Assembly (NCBI RefSeq): GCF_004791025.1
Contig: NZ_SRUO01000021.1
Coordinates: 44,265-108,264, forward strand
Length of the DNA stretch: 64,000 nucleotides
From: Mesorhizobium sp. M4B.F.Ca.ET.203.01.1.1
GTDB lineage: Bacteria > Pseudomonadota > Alphaproteobacteria > Rhizobiales > Rhizobiaceae
Reading direction: 5' to 3'
Of this stretch, positions 8,753 to 17,599 are shown piece by piece (position 1 is the stretch's first letter; each line of letters opens with the position of its first letter). Both the position numbers and the translations under genes were made by a program. A model generated the notes under the pieces. It did no database searches, was not told where the DNA came from, and saw only the letters and a program-made list of their open reading frames with translations.

Positions 8753-9838
8753 TCAATGGTTTGGCAACATCACCACATTGTGGGCGTCCCAGAAAACCTT
8801 GGTCCGCGCATGCAACGCTGGCAGGAGGTTGCGGCCGTCGCGTTGCACCTGGATGCGGACGAAGGACTGGTCGTCCAGCCGCACGGTATAGAAGGAGCGG
8901 CTGCCGATGAAGGCAATGTCGTCGACTGTCCCCTCGACCGACTGCCGCGCTGCGTCGCCCTCCTGGAAACTCAGCGATTCCGGACGAAGGGAAACTGCAA
9001 CTTTGTCGTCCCTTGACGCATTCGGCGCGTGGCTTGCGAGGAAGCGGATTCCGGAGGGCGTTACCGCCGTTGTACCGACGCCGTTGACGTGTGTAACCTT
9101 GGCCTCGAACAGGTTGGTCTCGCCGAGGAATTTCGCAGCAAACAGCGACTTAGGCTTCGCATACATGTCCTCGGGGCGGTCGACCTGAACGAACCGTCCT
9201 TTCTCCATGAGCACAACGCGGTCCGACAGGATCATGGCTTCGTCCTGGTCGTGTGTTACGTAGACAAAGGTGGCACCGGTTTCCGCGTGGATGCGCTTCA
9301 TCTCAGAAAGCATGTGCTGGCGGATTTTGAGGTCGAGAGCTGCTAGCGGCTCGTCGAGGAGCAGGACTTTCGGTCCATTCACAAGCGCCCGCGCCAACGC
9401 GACACGCTGGCTCTGCCCACCGCTGATCTGATCGATATAGCGGTTGGCGAAGCTGTCCAGCTGCACGATGTGTAGCATCCGCTGAACGCGTTCCTTGATC
9501 TCGTTCTTGGGAAGGCCCTTGACCTTTAGGCCGAAAGCGACGTTCTCGAAGACGTCCAGATGCGGGAAGAGCGCGTAGCGCTGGAATACCATGTTGACGG
9601 GCCGTCGCTCCGGCGGCACGCCGGCGACATCCACGCCGCCGATGCGTAGCGAGCCTTCGGTCAGGCTGTCGAAGCCCGCGATGAGGCGCATCAGCGTGGT
9701 CTTGCCGCAGCCGCTCGGCCCGAGCAGGGTGAGAATCTCGCCCTCCTCGATCGCGAGATCGATGTCGGACAGCGCGATGAAGCTGCCAAAGACTTTCTTG
9801 CCGCGTTTGATCTCTATGATGGGATTGGGAGGGGTCAT
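8753..9838 (-). CDS. Polyamine-type ABC transporter ATP-binding protein (PotA-like)
   Basis: Cytoplasmic ATPase of 361 aa that energises the neighbouring importer. Walker A is GPSGCGKTT near residue 39, the signature is ISGGQSQRVALARAL, Walker B is VLLLDEPLAALD and the switch His is in YVTHDQDEAM. A TOBE-type regulatory domain follows (about 235-361, with RFLASHAP and VSLRPESLSF). Length and domain order match PotA/FbpC-like proteins. It starts 10 bases after the PotC-like permease gene ends, and a 156-base gap precedes the binding-protein gene. Confidence 0.95.
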   Translation of the reverse strand: MTPPNPIIEIKRGKKVFGSFIALSDIDLAIEEGEILTLLGPSGCGKTTLMRLIAGFDSLTEGSLRIGGVDVAGVPPERRPVNMVFQRYALFPHLDVFENVAFGLKVKGLPKNEIKERVQRMLHIVQLDSFANRYIDQISGGQSQRVALARALVNGPKVLLLDEPLAALDLKIRQHMLSEMKRIHAETGATFVYVTHDQDEAMILSDRVVLMEKGRFVQVDRPEDMYAKPKSLFAAKFLGETNLFEAKVTHVNGVGTTAVTPSGIRFLASHAPNASRDDKVAVSLRPESLSFQEGDAARQSVEGTVDDIAFIGSRSFYTVRLDDQSFVRIQVQRDGRNLLPALHARTKVFWDAHNVVMLPNH

Positions 9839-9848
9839 GCTGGGCTCC

Positions 9849-10637
9849 TCACGACGTTTCGCGGCCTGAGATGGATGAACTGCGACGCCACCTGCCGATC
9901 GCCCACGCGCCTACCAGAATGACGACTGAGAAGGCGAGAGCCAGTGTGGAGATGGCGTTGATGAGGGGTGTCACGGTGCGCCGCATCATCGACCAGATGT
10001 ACATGGGCAGCGTCGTCTCGGTGCCTGCCACGAAAGACGTCACGACGAACTCGTCGAAAGAGACGGCGAAGGCGAGGATTGCCGAGGAAATGAGCGTCGG
10101 CGCGATCAGCGGCAGCGTGACGCGCGAGAAGGTCTGCAACTGGCTGGCGCCCAGGTCGCGAGCCGCTTCCTCCAGCGACATGTCGAACAGGGTAAGTCGC
10201 GCCTTCATGGCCACAATCATGATCGGGATGGCGATGACGACATGCGAGATGACGATGGTCACAGTTGAAAGCTGCACCCCAGCCTGGGCGAAGAGGACCA
10301 GCAGCGACACGCCGACGAACAGGCCGGGCAGCGCGATCGGCGTGACCGTCACTGCCTCGATCAGGTTGCGGCCGAAGCGACCGGAACGCAGCCAAGCCAA
10401 AGAAGCCGTCGCGCCGAGCAGCAGGGTGATGACAGCGGTCAGCAGCGCGATGCCAAGGCTTTTCAGCACCGCGGCGCTCAGTTGCGGATTGCCCAGCAAT
10501 TCCTCGTACCAGCGCAGGCTGAAGCCGGCGAACGGAAAGGAAAGCGACGGCGAATCGTGGAAGCTGAACAGCACGATGATGACGAGCGGCGCCAGCAAGA
10601 AGGCTAGGATGGTCCACACGACGAGCTTGATCAGCAT
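9849..10637 (-). CDS. Polyamine-type ABC transporter permease (PotC-like)
   Basis: Inner-membrane permease of 262 aa with six predicted hydrophobic segments and the EAA loop EEAARDLGASQLQTFSRVTL. The C-terminal half has the family's SFDEFVVTSFVAG. Its ATG at 10635-10637 directly abuts the stop codon of the PotB-like gene (10638), so the two permeases are very likely translated in a coupled way. Confidence 0.94.
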   Translation of the reverse strand: MLIKLVVWTILAFLLAPLVIIVLFSFHDSPSLSFPFAGFSLRWYEELLGNPQLSAAVLKSLGIALLTAVITLLLGATASLAWLRSGRFGRNLIEAVTVTPIALPGLFVGVSLLVLFAQAGVQLSTVTIVISHVVIAIPIMIVAMKARLTLFDMSLEEAARDLGASQLQTFSRVTLPLIAPTLISSAILAFAVSFDEFVVTSFVAGTETTLPMYIWSMMRRTVTPLINAISTLALAFSVVILVGAWAIGRWRRSSSISGRETS

Positions 10638-11519
10638 TTAAGCCTCCGCGGAGGCGGTTGGTCGCCGGCGTTTGACGATCAGTCCGCTGACGCGGCCGAG
10701 CCCCAGCAGGATCGTGTAAAGAAGCACCGAGACAGCGAACATGATGAACGCCTGCGCCGCTCCCAGCGGCCAATTACCGGTCTTGCGGAACTGGTCCGCG
10801 ATGAGCAGTCCGGTGGTTTGGCCAGATGCGCCGCCGAGCATCTGCGGCGTCACGTAGTCGCCCGAGACGAGAATGAAGGTGAGCATGAAGGCGCCAATGA
10901 GACCGTTCGCCGCGTTCGGCGCGATGACCCTATGAAATGCGCCGAACGACGTGGTGCCGAGATCGCGCGCGGCATCGATCAGGTCGCGTTTGATCTCGCT
11001 GAGCGAGGCCACCACCAGCAGAATGCAGAATGGAAGATAAACGTGAACCAGCGTGATCGTAACTGCAAAGGAGTTGAACAGTAACGCCTCGAGTGGATGG
11101 TCGATAAGGCCGAGCTGTAGCAAGACCGTGTTGAGCACGCCGTTGGTGCCGAGCAACGTGCGCCAGGCATAGATGCGCACGAGGTAGCTCGAGAACCACG
11201 TGATCAGGATTAGGTAGAGGATGACTTGCGAGCGGCTGATGTAAACAAGGTAGTAGCCGACCGGAATCGCGAGGATCAGGCTGACCGTAGCAGTCAACAG
11301 GCCGATGCGGATGGCGTTGAAGGTGACTTTCCAGAACACCGGCGACATCAGCGAGTCTGCATAGTTGCCCCACTGGAAATCCGGAACGATGCGGTAGGAG
11401 GCGGATGACCAGAAGCTGTAGACGAGAAGGATAAGGCTGGGAACGACGAAGAAAGCCAACATGTAGGCGACCGTGGGGCCCGCCAGGATTGCACTAGTCC
11501 TTGTTCGTGCCAGGCTCAT
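10638..11519 (-). CDS. Polyamine-type ABC transporter permease (PotB-like)
   Basis: Inner-membrane permease of 293 aa, the first gene of this importer. The first helix (AYMLAFFVVPSLILLVYSF) follows a short basic N-terminus. The loop IDAARDLGTTSFGAFHRV and the segment LVSGDYVTPQMLGG fit PotB. I chose the ATG at 11517-11519 (MSLARTRTSA), which has a purine-rich GGGATAGG upstream. A start at 11582 would add a basic stretch not usual for the family. The order PotB, PotC, PotA, PotD, GMC suggests one operon with a promoter in the region right of 11,520. Confidence 0.93.
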   Translation of the reverse strand: MSLARTRTSAILAGPTVAYMLAFFVVPSLILLVYSFWSSASYRIVPDFQWGNYADSLMSPVFWKVTFNAIRIGLLTATVSLILAIPVGYYLVYISRSQVILYLILITWFSSYLVRIYAWRTLLGTNGVLNTVLLQLGLIDHPLEALLFNSFAVTITLVHVYLPFCILLVVASLSEIKRDLIDAARDLGTTSFGAFHRVIAPNAANGLIGAFMLTFILVSGDYVTPQMLGGASGQTTGLLIADQFRKTGNWPLGAAQAFIMFAVSVLLYTILLGLGRVSGLIVKRRRPTASAEA

Positions 11520-11814
11520 CTTTTGCCTATCCCGGCGGGTGACGGTCCGTCGTCCGCTCGCACTTTTGAGTACGTGGCTCAATTTTCAGCCGCGGAGTCG
11601 GCTGGGCCACGATCATCAAAGTCTCAGTTGTAATGCATGTCCCCGGCGGCTGGTCGAACCCTGTTGACCGCGCACTTTGTTCTTCCAGTAGGTTCTTCCA
11701 GATTGACGCGTCACACAATTTCGCAGACACAGGTTTGTTGAAGCGAGGTGAAGCATGTCTTGCGTAGCTGCGCGTCCTTTGCTCTGATTGGCGCTAGGAA
11801 AATCGACATTAGCG

Positions 11815-12066
11815 TCAAGACATGCGCGCAGGGGCGGCACTGTGACGGCACGCGAGGCGTCTCCTCGACGAGCGCTTCTCCAGGTTCGCTTCCACAAGGC
11901 CCCGCCGGGTCCGATAAATCGTCGACCCCCAGACCTTCAAGATTGCGACTATAACCTTGTCGCTCAGGCCGCCGTTCGCGGCCGGGAGTATCTTTGCCCA
12001 TTTCAGTTTGCGCGTCGCTTGGCGTCGCTTGGCGTCACTTGCTCCACAGCGCTTCAAGTTGATCCC
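11815..12066 (-). pseudogene. IS630-family transposase N-terminal remnant, frameshifted
   Basis: On the minus strand, GGLSDKVIVAILKVWGSTIYR followed by TRRGLVEANLEK matches the helix-turn-helix that opens IS630-type transposases. After LEK the reading must shift frame to continue as ALVEETPR, the expected next segment. The DDE catalytic domain is absent. No terminal inverted repeats were seen. Family recognition is by pattern only. Confidence 0.6.
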
Positions 12067-12388
12067 GTTTCGATTGGCTGAGGGCACCATACTTTATACT
12101 TACGTCCACCCTTCAGCCTTCAGGTGCAGTTACAGCCGGAAATGCGGCCGTCAGTTGGCGAACGACAAACCGCACAGCCGCCGCGCGTCAGGTAGCTTCA
12201 AGGCCAGTATTTGGCCTTCATCTACCCCGACAGCCGGTTCCCCAAGCAACCCCGGCCGAAGCGGAGATGCGGCGCTTCGTCGACGTCACTGCTTCATTCG
12301 TCCACCAGATGGTGGATGACTTTAGAAAAGCCCGACCTCGTCTCACGCACACACGGAGCCACTTGAAGCGTACAACTTCTTATTCCTT

Positions 12389-12402
12389 CGGAAGCGCTTC
12401 CG
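12389..12402. promoter_or_regulatory. Orphan LacI-type palindrome
   Basis: CGGAAGCGCTTCCG is a perfect 14-base palindrome with the central CG typical of LacI-family operators. It lies downstream of the minus-strand aspartase gene and far from any LacI-type gene seen here, so its role is unclear. It may be left over from a lost gene. Confidence 0.35.
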
Positions 12403-12466
12403 ATCTTGCGCTACAACAACGCATCACAATCTCTACGGAACGGAATATATCTTACGACCATAAATC

Positions 12467-13876
12467 CTAAGGAGCATCTGAAAGACCGATGAACTCGGCG
12501 CTGTTGCCGAAGATTTGCTCAATCTGTTCAGGGAGCAGAACACCTTCGTCTTCAACGACCTGGCGCAAATTTCTCTTCCCTGCCAAAGCGCGCTTCGACA
12601 GCTCCGCCGCTTTGCTATAGCCAATGAGCTTTGCCAACGGCGTGGCCAAAGCAAGAGATTGGTCAAGCAGGGCTTTGCAGCGATCCTCGTCGACTTCGAT
12701 CCCGTCCACGCAGCGCTCTTTGAAAATCCGCATTCCTCTCGTCAACAACCGCATTGATTGCAGGATGTTCAAGACGATCACCGGTTCCATTGCATTCAGT
12801 TGGAGCTGCCCGGCGCTCGCGGCGAGCGTCACGGCAAGATCATTCCCAATGACCTGGAAACTGAGCTGGTTCATCATCTCCGGAATGACGGGGTTGATCT
12901 TGCCCGGCATGATGGAAGAGCCGGCCTGTACCGGCGGCAAGCGAATCTCGCCGAGGCCGCCGAGCGGTCCGCTGCTAAGGAGGCGCAGATCGTTGCAGAT
13001 CTTGGTCAGCTTGACAGCGATGCGCTTCAGCATACCTGAAAAGGAGACAAAACCTCCGGTGTCGGACGTTGCCTCGATAAGGTTGCGCGCGGCGATAAGC
13101 TGAATCCCGGATATTTGCGACAGATGACGGCAAACGATACTGGGGAACTCGCGAGGCACGTTGATCGACGTGCCGATTGCCGAACCGCCGAGGTTGATTT
13201 CCAGCAACAATCTCGATGCCGATTGAAGCTGGATGATGTCCTCATCTATGAGTTCGGCAAAGGCCCCGAACTCTTGCCCGACTGTCATCGGAACGGCATC
13301 TTGAAGCTGAGTTCTGCCGACCTTCAGGGCATTTGCATGCTGCAGCGCTTTCGCGCGGAACGCCTCACGCAAGCCGACCTTTGCGGATACCAGTCCCTCG
13401 CAGGCTCGCAACACCGTCAGCCGGATTGCGGTCGGATACACATCGTTGGTCGACTGGGAAAGGTTTACGTCGTCATTGGGGTGCAGTCTCGTATAGTCGC
13501 CAACGGCTGCGCCGAGCTTGATCAAGGCCAGGTTCGTTACAACCTCGTTGACGTTCATGTTCGTGGACGTGCCGGCCCCGCCCTGCATCATGTCCACGGG
13601 GAAATTCTCTTCGATCCCCCGAAGTCCGATGAGTTCGTCACAGGCATCCGATATGGCATGTGTCTTTTCGGGCGAGAGCAGTCCGAGTTCCATGTTCGCC
13701 AGGCCAGCGGCCTTTTTCACCATGGCCATCGACTGGATGAGCTCGGGGAAATCCCTCAGGCGCAGCCCCGAAATGTCAAAGTTCTGTTCCGCTCGACGGG
13801 TGTGCACGCCGTAGAGCACATTGCCAGGGATAGCGAGCGGTCCGATCAGGTCGGATTCGATGCGTTCGACAAACAT
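12467..13876 (-). CDS. aspA: Aspartate ammonia-lyase (aspartase/fumarase superfamily)
   Basis: Cytoplasmic lyase of 469 aa that should convert aspartate to fumarate and ammonia. The N-terminus (RIESDLIGPLAIPGNVLYGV) and AGTSTNMNVNEV are more aspartase- than fumarase-like. The superfamily signature GSSIMPGKINPVIPEMMNQ carries the catalytic-loop Ser. I start it at the ATG 13874-13876, preceded by GAGAGGAAGC. It is the last gene of a long minus-strand run with a GMC oxidoreductase and a sugar importer, 191 bases after the GMC gene, and may have its own promoter. A fumarase or related lyase activity cannot be excluded. Confidence 0.88.
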   Translation of the reverse strand: MFVERIESDLIGPLAIPGNVLYGVHTRRAEQNFDISGLRLRDFPELIQSMAMVKKAAGLANMELGLLSPEKTHAISDACDELIGLRGIEENFPVDMMQGGAGTSTNMNVNEVVTNLALIKLGAAVGDYTRLHPNDDVNLSQSTNDVYPTAIRLTVLRACEGLVSAKVGLREAFRAKALQHANALKVGRTQLQDAVPMTVGQEFGAFAELIDEDIIQLQSASRLLLEINLGGSAIGTSINVPREFPSIVCRHLSQISGIQLIAARNLIEATSDTGGFVSFSGMLKRIAVKLTKICNDLRLLSSGPLGGLGEIRLPPVQAGSSIMPGKINPVIPEMMNQLSFQVIGNDLAVTLAASAGQLQLNAMEPVIVLNILQSMRLLTRGMRIFKERCVDGIEVDEDRCKALLDQSLALATPLAKLIGYSKAAELSKRALAGKRNLRQVVEDEGVLLPEQIEQIFGNSAEFIGLSDAP

Positions 13877-14055
13877 GGTTGCTTCCTCTCTCAGGACAGG
13901 ATCTGGCACCACACACCGCCCCATCGCTTGCCTGTGGACCCGATCGGCCTGACGGGGCTGCCGCAAGCCTTGGACCCGGGCCTCTGCGGGGTACGACGCT
14001 CAGGTTCTCGGCGTCCCACCAGGGCTCGCCTTCAGCGGCGTCCTCTCTGCCGCGG

Positions 14056-14074
14056 GAGGTGACACCGTCACCTC
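14056..14074 (-). other. Hairpin overlapping the GMC stop codon
   Basis: GAGGTGAC (14056-14063) and GTCACCTC (14067-14074) form a perfect 8-bp stem with a 3-base loop, spanning the stop of the GMC gene. It has no clear U-tract. It could slow readthrough into the aspartase gene or protect the upstream mRNA. Confidence 0.45.
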
Positions 14075-15564
14075 TGCTTGATGGCGGCGCCAGCCTTGAT
14101 GGCGAGGGCCGCAACGGTCAGTGCGGGGTTAACGGCCGCTGATGTAGGAAGTACCGAAGCGTCGGTCACGTAGAGGTTTGAGATTTCGTGCGAACGGCAA
14201 TCGGTCGACACGACCGACGTCTGCGGATCGTTCCCTAGTCTGGCAGTGCCGCACTGATGCGAAGTCGTCTTCCTGCCGAAAGTTCGGGTGAGAACGATGG
14301 GAAAGCCCGCCTTGCGCATGACGTGACGCGTCTTGCGGATGAGGGTCTCGTGCGCCCGCATGTTGCTGCGCACCCAATGCATGACGATGCGGCCGTTGCT
14401 GACCGTGACGCGGCTGTCGGGATTGGGCAGATCCTCGCTGGTTAGGAACCAGCCATAGCAATTGCGGGCTATCAGACCGGCCAGCCAGCGCGGCAGTAGT
14501 GGTGCGTTGGCCTTCAGGATATTTCCCGTAATGTGTCCGAGTAACTGGACGTTTCCGAGCGGAAATCCGGTCTCCGGATCGGCATTGTAGAAGTCGTTGA
14601 ACGCAAGCGTCTTCTGGTAAACCGATGTGTTGGCGGATAGCGGATCGATCGTCAGCATGGCGGTGGTGTTGTGGTTCATGAAATTTCGGCCGAGTTGGTC
14701 GGAGCCATTGGCCAGCCCGCGCGGGTGCGCGCCATTGGCAGACCGCAACAGCAGCGCAGCGGTCTGGACGGCGCCGGCCGCAACAGCGAAGACGCCAGCG
14801 CTGATGCGTTGCTCAACGCCATCCTTCAGGAACACCGCGGCAATCACCTGCTGACCGGCCGGATCGGTCTCCAGGCGCAAGACATTCGCCCCAGTCAAGA
14901 GGCTGACATTGCCGTGCTCGAGCGCCGCCGCCAGCGGGCCGGCCTCAGCATCGACCTTGCCGGATCCAGTATTGGGAAAAGCATCCCATCCGGTCTTGGC
15001 GCGGCGAAGCCATTCATCGATGTCGATGGCCAGGGGAAGACTGGAGGGGTGTACGCCTGCCTTGTTCAGGCGAGCCCGCACAGCGGCGATGGCGGGCTCG
15101 TCCTGCACCGGGGGAAAGCGGTAGGGGCTCACACGCGGCGGCTCCGTCGGGTCCTGTGAGGCATCGCCGCGCACCTTGAAGATCGCCTCGGCCCGCTCGT
15201 ACCACGGCTCGAGTTCGTCATAGGTGATCGGCCACCCTGGTGAAGCGCCATCCATGTGGGGGCGAGGCGAGAAATCTTCCTCTCTGTAGCGGTACAAGAC
15301 CGCGCCAAAGAACTTGGAATTGCCGCCGACATAGTAATAATTGCCCGGCAGGAAAGCCTCGCCATCGGTGCCAATCCACTCTTCGCTCGATCGATAAAAT
15401 CCCTTGAGGAATATGGCCGTATCATCGCGCGCTTCGGGGGTATCCCGCAGGTGCTCGCCACGTTCCAGGATCACGATACGCCTGCCGCTATCGGCAAGGC
15501 TATAGGCCAGGGACGCGCCTCCAATCCCCGATCCGATGATGACGATATCTGCTGTCTGGTCCAA
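14068..15564 (-). CDS. GMC-family oxidoreductase (polyol/glucoside dehydrogenase-like)
   Basis: FAD-dependent oxidoreductase of 498 aa. The N-terminal FAD fold is IVIIGSGIGGASLAYSLADS, followed by an acidic-ended beta strand (RIVILERGEHL). The C-terminal GMC domain has SHQCGTARLGND and NPALTVAALAIKAG. It differs clearly from the choline-dehydrogenase-like paralogues at 5,771 and 40,341 and is closer to the branch with gluconate and 3-keto-sugar-forming dehydrogenases. The best start is a TTG at 15562-15564 with GAGG upstream. It begins 9 bases after the sugar-importer ATPase gene, so it probably oxidises the imported sugar or polyol. Confidence 0.88.
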   Translation of the reverse strand: MDQTADIVIIGSGIGGASLAYSLADSGRRIVILERGEHLRDTPEARDDTAIFLKGFYRSSEEWIGTDGEAFLPGNYYYVGGNSKFFGAVLYRYREEDFSPRPHMDGASPGWPITYDELEPWYERAEAIFKVRGDASQDPTEPPRVSPYRFPPVQDEPAIAAVRARLNKAGVHPSSLPLAIDIDEWLRRAKTGWDAFPNTGSGKVDAEAGPLAAALEHGNVSLLTGANVLRLETDPAGQQVIAAVFLKDGVEQRISAGVFAVAAGAVQTAALLLRSANGAHPRGLANGSDQLGRNFMNHNTTAMLTIDPLSANTSVYQKTLAFNDFYNADPETGFPLGNVQLLGHITGNILKANAPLLPRWLAGLIARNCYGWFLTSEDLPNPDSRVTVSNGRIVMHWVRSNMRAHETLIRKTRHVMRKAGFPIVLTRTFGRKTTSHQCGTARLGNDPQTSVVSTDCRSHEISNLYVTDASVLPTSAAVNPALTVAALAIKAGAAIKQR

Positions 15565-15573
15565 GTCGGCGCC

Positions 15574-16674
15574 TCAATCTATGCGTTGTTCGGTCTCAGC
15601 ATCGAACAGCACGATCTTGGCAGTATCGACAGCGAGGGTCGCGGGCGTGCGGGCTGCTACGGCTCGTGGTGGCACGCGCGCCGTGACCTCGACGCCACCT
15701 GCCTGGAACAGGGCAAGCGTGTCGGGTCCGGTCGGTTCGACAACGTCGATATTTACCGACAGCTTTTGCGCAGACTGTGCGCCGGCAAGGCTGAAAAGTT
15801 CAGGACGGATCCCGACAAGGACCCTGCGCCCGGCGTATTTGGCAGCCGCCTGCGACGAGACCGGAATTCCGGCGAGTTCAGTGGGCGCCGCGCCAGGGAT
15901 GTCGATGACAGCAACCGCGCGGCCTTCTTTCACCTCGAGCTTCGCCGGAATGATGTTCATCGATGGCGAGCCAACGAACTTGGCCACATATACGTTCGCC
16001 GGCCGGTCGTAGACCGACTGCGGATCGTCGAGGTGCTGGACCACGCCGTCCTTCATCACGGCGACGCGCGTGGCGAGCGTCATGGCCTCGATCTGGTCGT
16101 GGGTGACATAGACGATGGTGGTTCCCAATCGTGCGTGGAGGCGCTTGATCTCCGTGCGCATATCGACGCGCAACTTGGCGTCCAGGTTGGAGAGAGGTTC
16201 GTCGAACAAGAACAGCTTGGGTTGACGCACGATCGCGCGCCCCATCGCCACACGCTGTCGCTGACCGCCCGAAAGTTGGGACGGCTTCCTATTCAAAAGA
16301 TGCGTCATCTGGAGCAGGTCTGCCGCGGTCTTCACGGCCTTGTCCCGCTCGGCCTGTGGCACACCGCGTATCTTCATGCCGAACTCGATGTTCTGGCGCA
16401 CGGTCATCGTGGGGTACAGCGCGTAGGACTGGAACACCATCGCAATATCCCGATCTTTCGGCGAGAGGTCGTTGACCACCTTGCCGGCGATGCGGATTTC
16501 TCCGCCCGATATCTCTTCCAGCCCCGCGATCATGTTGAGCAGCGTGGACTTGCCGCAGCCCGAAGGGCCGAGCAGTACGAGGAAGTCACCGGTTCCGATG
16601 GAGATGCTGACCTCCTTCAGAACTTCGAGTTCACCATAGAGTTTGCGAGCACGATCGATTTCGAGAGTTGACAT
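15574..16674 (-). CDS. ugpC: Sugar ABC transporter ATP-binding protein (UgpC/MalK family)
   Basis: ATPase of 366 aa. Walker A is GPSGCGKST near residue 37, the signature is LSGGQRQRVAMGRAI, Walker B is LFLFDEPLSNLDAKLR, and the switch is YVTHDQIEAM. A C-terminal regulatory (TOBE/MalK-type) domain follows (about 235-366). It begins 4 bases after the MalG-like permease gene ends and completes the importer of the binding protein at 18,576. The ugpC-like label denotes the family; glycerol-3-phosphate is not implied. Confidence 0.94.
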   Translation of the reverse strand: MSTLEIDRARKLYGELEVLKEVSISIGTGDFLVLLGPSGCGKSTLLNMIAGLEEISGGEIRIAGKVVNDLSPKDRDIAMVFQSYALYPTMTVRQNIEFGMKIRGVPQAERDKAVKTAADLLQMTHLLNRKPSQLSGGQRQRVAMGRAIVRQPKLFLFDEPLSNLDAKLRVDMRTEIKRLHARLGTTIVYVTHDQIEAMTLATRVAVMKDGVVQHLDDPQSVYDRPANVYVAKFVGSPSMNIIPAKLEVKEGRAVAVIDIPGAAPTELAGIPVSSQAAAKYAGRRVLVGIRPELFSLAGAQSAQKLSVNIDVVEPTGPDTLALFQAGGVEVTARVPPRAVAARTPATLAVDTAKIVLFDAETEQRID

Positions 16675-16678
16675 GGCA

Positions 16679-17599
16679 TCAGCCTTTCACGGCGCCGGCA
16701 GTAAGGCCGCGCACGAAATATCTTCCAGCGACGACGTAGACAAAAAGGGTCGGAAGCGCGGCGATCATGGCGGCAGCCATGTCGACGTTGTATTCCTTGC
16801 GGCCCATCGAGACGTTGACGATGTTGTTGAGCGCTACGGTGATGGGGGCATTTTCGCCAGCGGTGAATGACGCCCCGAACAGGTAGTCGTTCCAGATCTG
16901 GGTGAACTGCCAGATGCAGGACACGACGATGATCGGCAGGGCCGCCGGCAGCATGATCGATACGAAGATCCTGATGAAACCGGCACCGTCGATCTTCGCC
17001 GCTCTTACAAGTTCATCGGGAATGCTGACGAAATAGTTGCGGAAGAACAGCGTGGTGAACGCGATGCCGTAGACCGTGTGGACCAGCACGAGCCCCGGAA
17101 GAGACCCGGCGAGACCAAGAATGCCCAACGTTTGCGCCATGGGAAGAATCACTGCCTGGAAAGGCAGGAAGCAGCCGAACAACAGCAGCCCGAAGATCAC
17201 GTTGGAGCCGGGAAACCGCCATTTAGTGATGACATAGCCGTTGATCGCACCGATGCCGGTCGACATGATTACGGCTGGGATCGTCAACAGCAGCGAATTG
17301 ATGAAGTAGGGTTTCAGCCCTTTGCAGGCGGTTCCGTTGCAAGCCTCTGACCAAGCGGTGCGCCAGGCATCGAAGCTGATTTGCTGTGGCAGACCGATAA
17401 AGGAGCCGGCATAGATCTCATCGAGATGTTTCACCGAAGTGGTGATCATCACCCAGAGCGGCATCAGGTAAAACGCAGCCATGAAAAACAGGCTGCCGTA
17501 GATCACGGCACGGCCGATACGATGCTGTCGACGGAAGGACCTGGCATTGGTGGCCAAGGGCGTGGAACTGGTGGCCAAGGACGCGGCATTAGTGGCCAT
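16679..17599 (-). CDS. Sugar ABC transporter permease (MalG type)
   Basis: Inner-membrane permease of 306 aa. A first helix follows a polar N-terminal tail (AVIYGSLFFMAAFYLMPLWV), and the EAA-type loop is VRAAKIDGAGFIRIFVSIML. The periplasmic stretch with paired Cys (CNGTACKG) is often seen in this subfamily. Its ATG lies 11 bases inside the end of the MalF-like gene. Confidence 0.93.
   Translation of the reverse strand: MATNAASLATSSTPLATNARSFRRQHRIGRAVIYGSLFFMAAFYLMPLWVMITTSVKHLDEIYAGSFIGLPQQISFDAWRTAWSEACNGTACKGLKPYFINSLLLTIPAVIMSTGIGAINGYVITKWRFPGSNVIFGLLLFGCFLPFQAVILPMAQTLGILGLAGSLPGLVLVHTVYGIAFTTLFFRNYFVSIPDELVRAAKIDGAGFIRIFVSIMLPAALPIIVVSCIWQFTQIWNDYLFGASFTAGENAPITVALNNIVNVSMGRKEYNVDMAAAMIAALPTLFVYVVAGRYFVRGLTAGAVKG

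Larger units (their letters stand above)
11520..12466. other. Non-coding region with decayed transposase and a LacI-type palindrome
   Basis: A 947-base stretch without an intact gene, between the PotB-like and aspartase genes. It holds the IS630-type remnant at about 11,815-12,066 and a perfect palindrome at 12,389-12,402. It must also contain the promoter of the minus-strand importer. A 10-base tandem triplication (GGCGTCGCTT-like units, 12,011-12,040) lies in the transposase remnant. Nothing else was recognised. Confidence 0.6.

Noticed and set aside
12011..12040. Tandem 10-base repeat as a possible CRISPR-like or regulatory array
   Set aside because: Only three imperfect units without spacers, lying inside a decayed transposase; a simple tandem duplication.
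13115..14062. Plus-strand frame opposite the aspartase gene
   Set aside because: Shadow of a well-supported gene; no motif or ribosome site.
15256..16671. Plus-strand frame of 471 codons opposite the UgpC-type ATPase and GMC genes
   Set aside because: The minus-strand genes show all expected motifs; the opposite reading is rich in Arg/His/Gly without family features.
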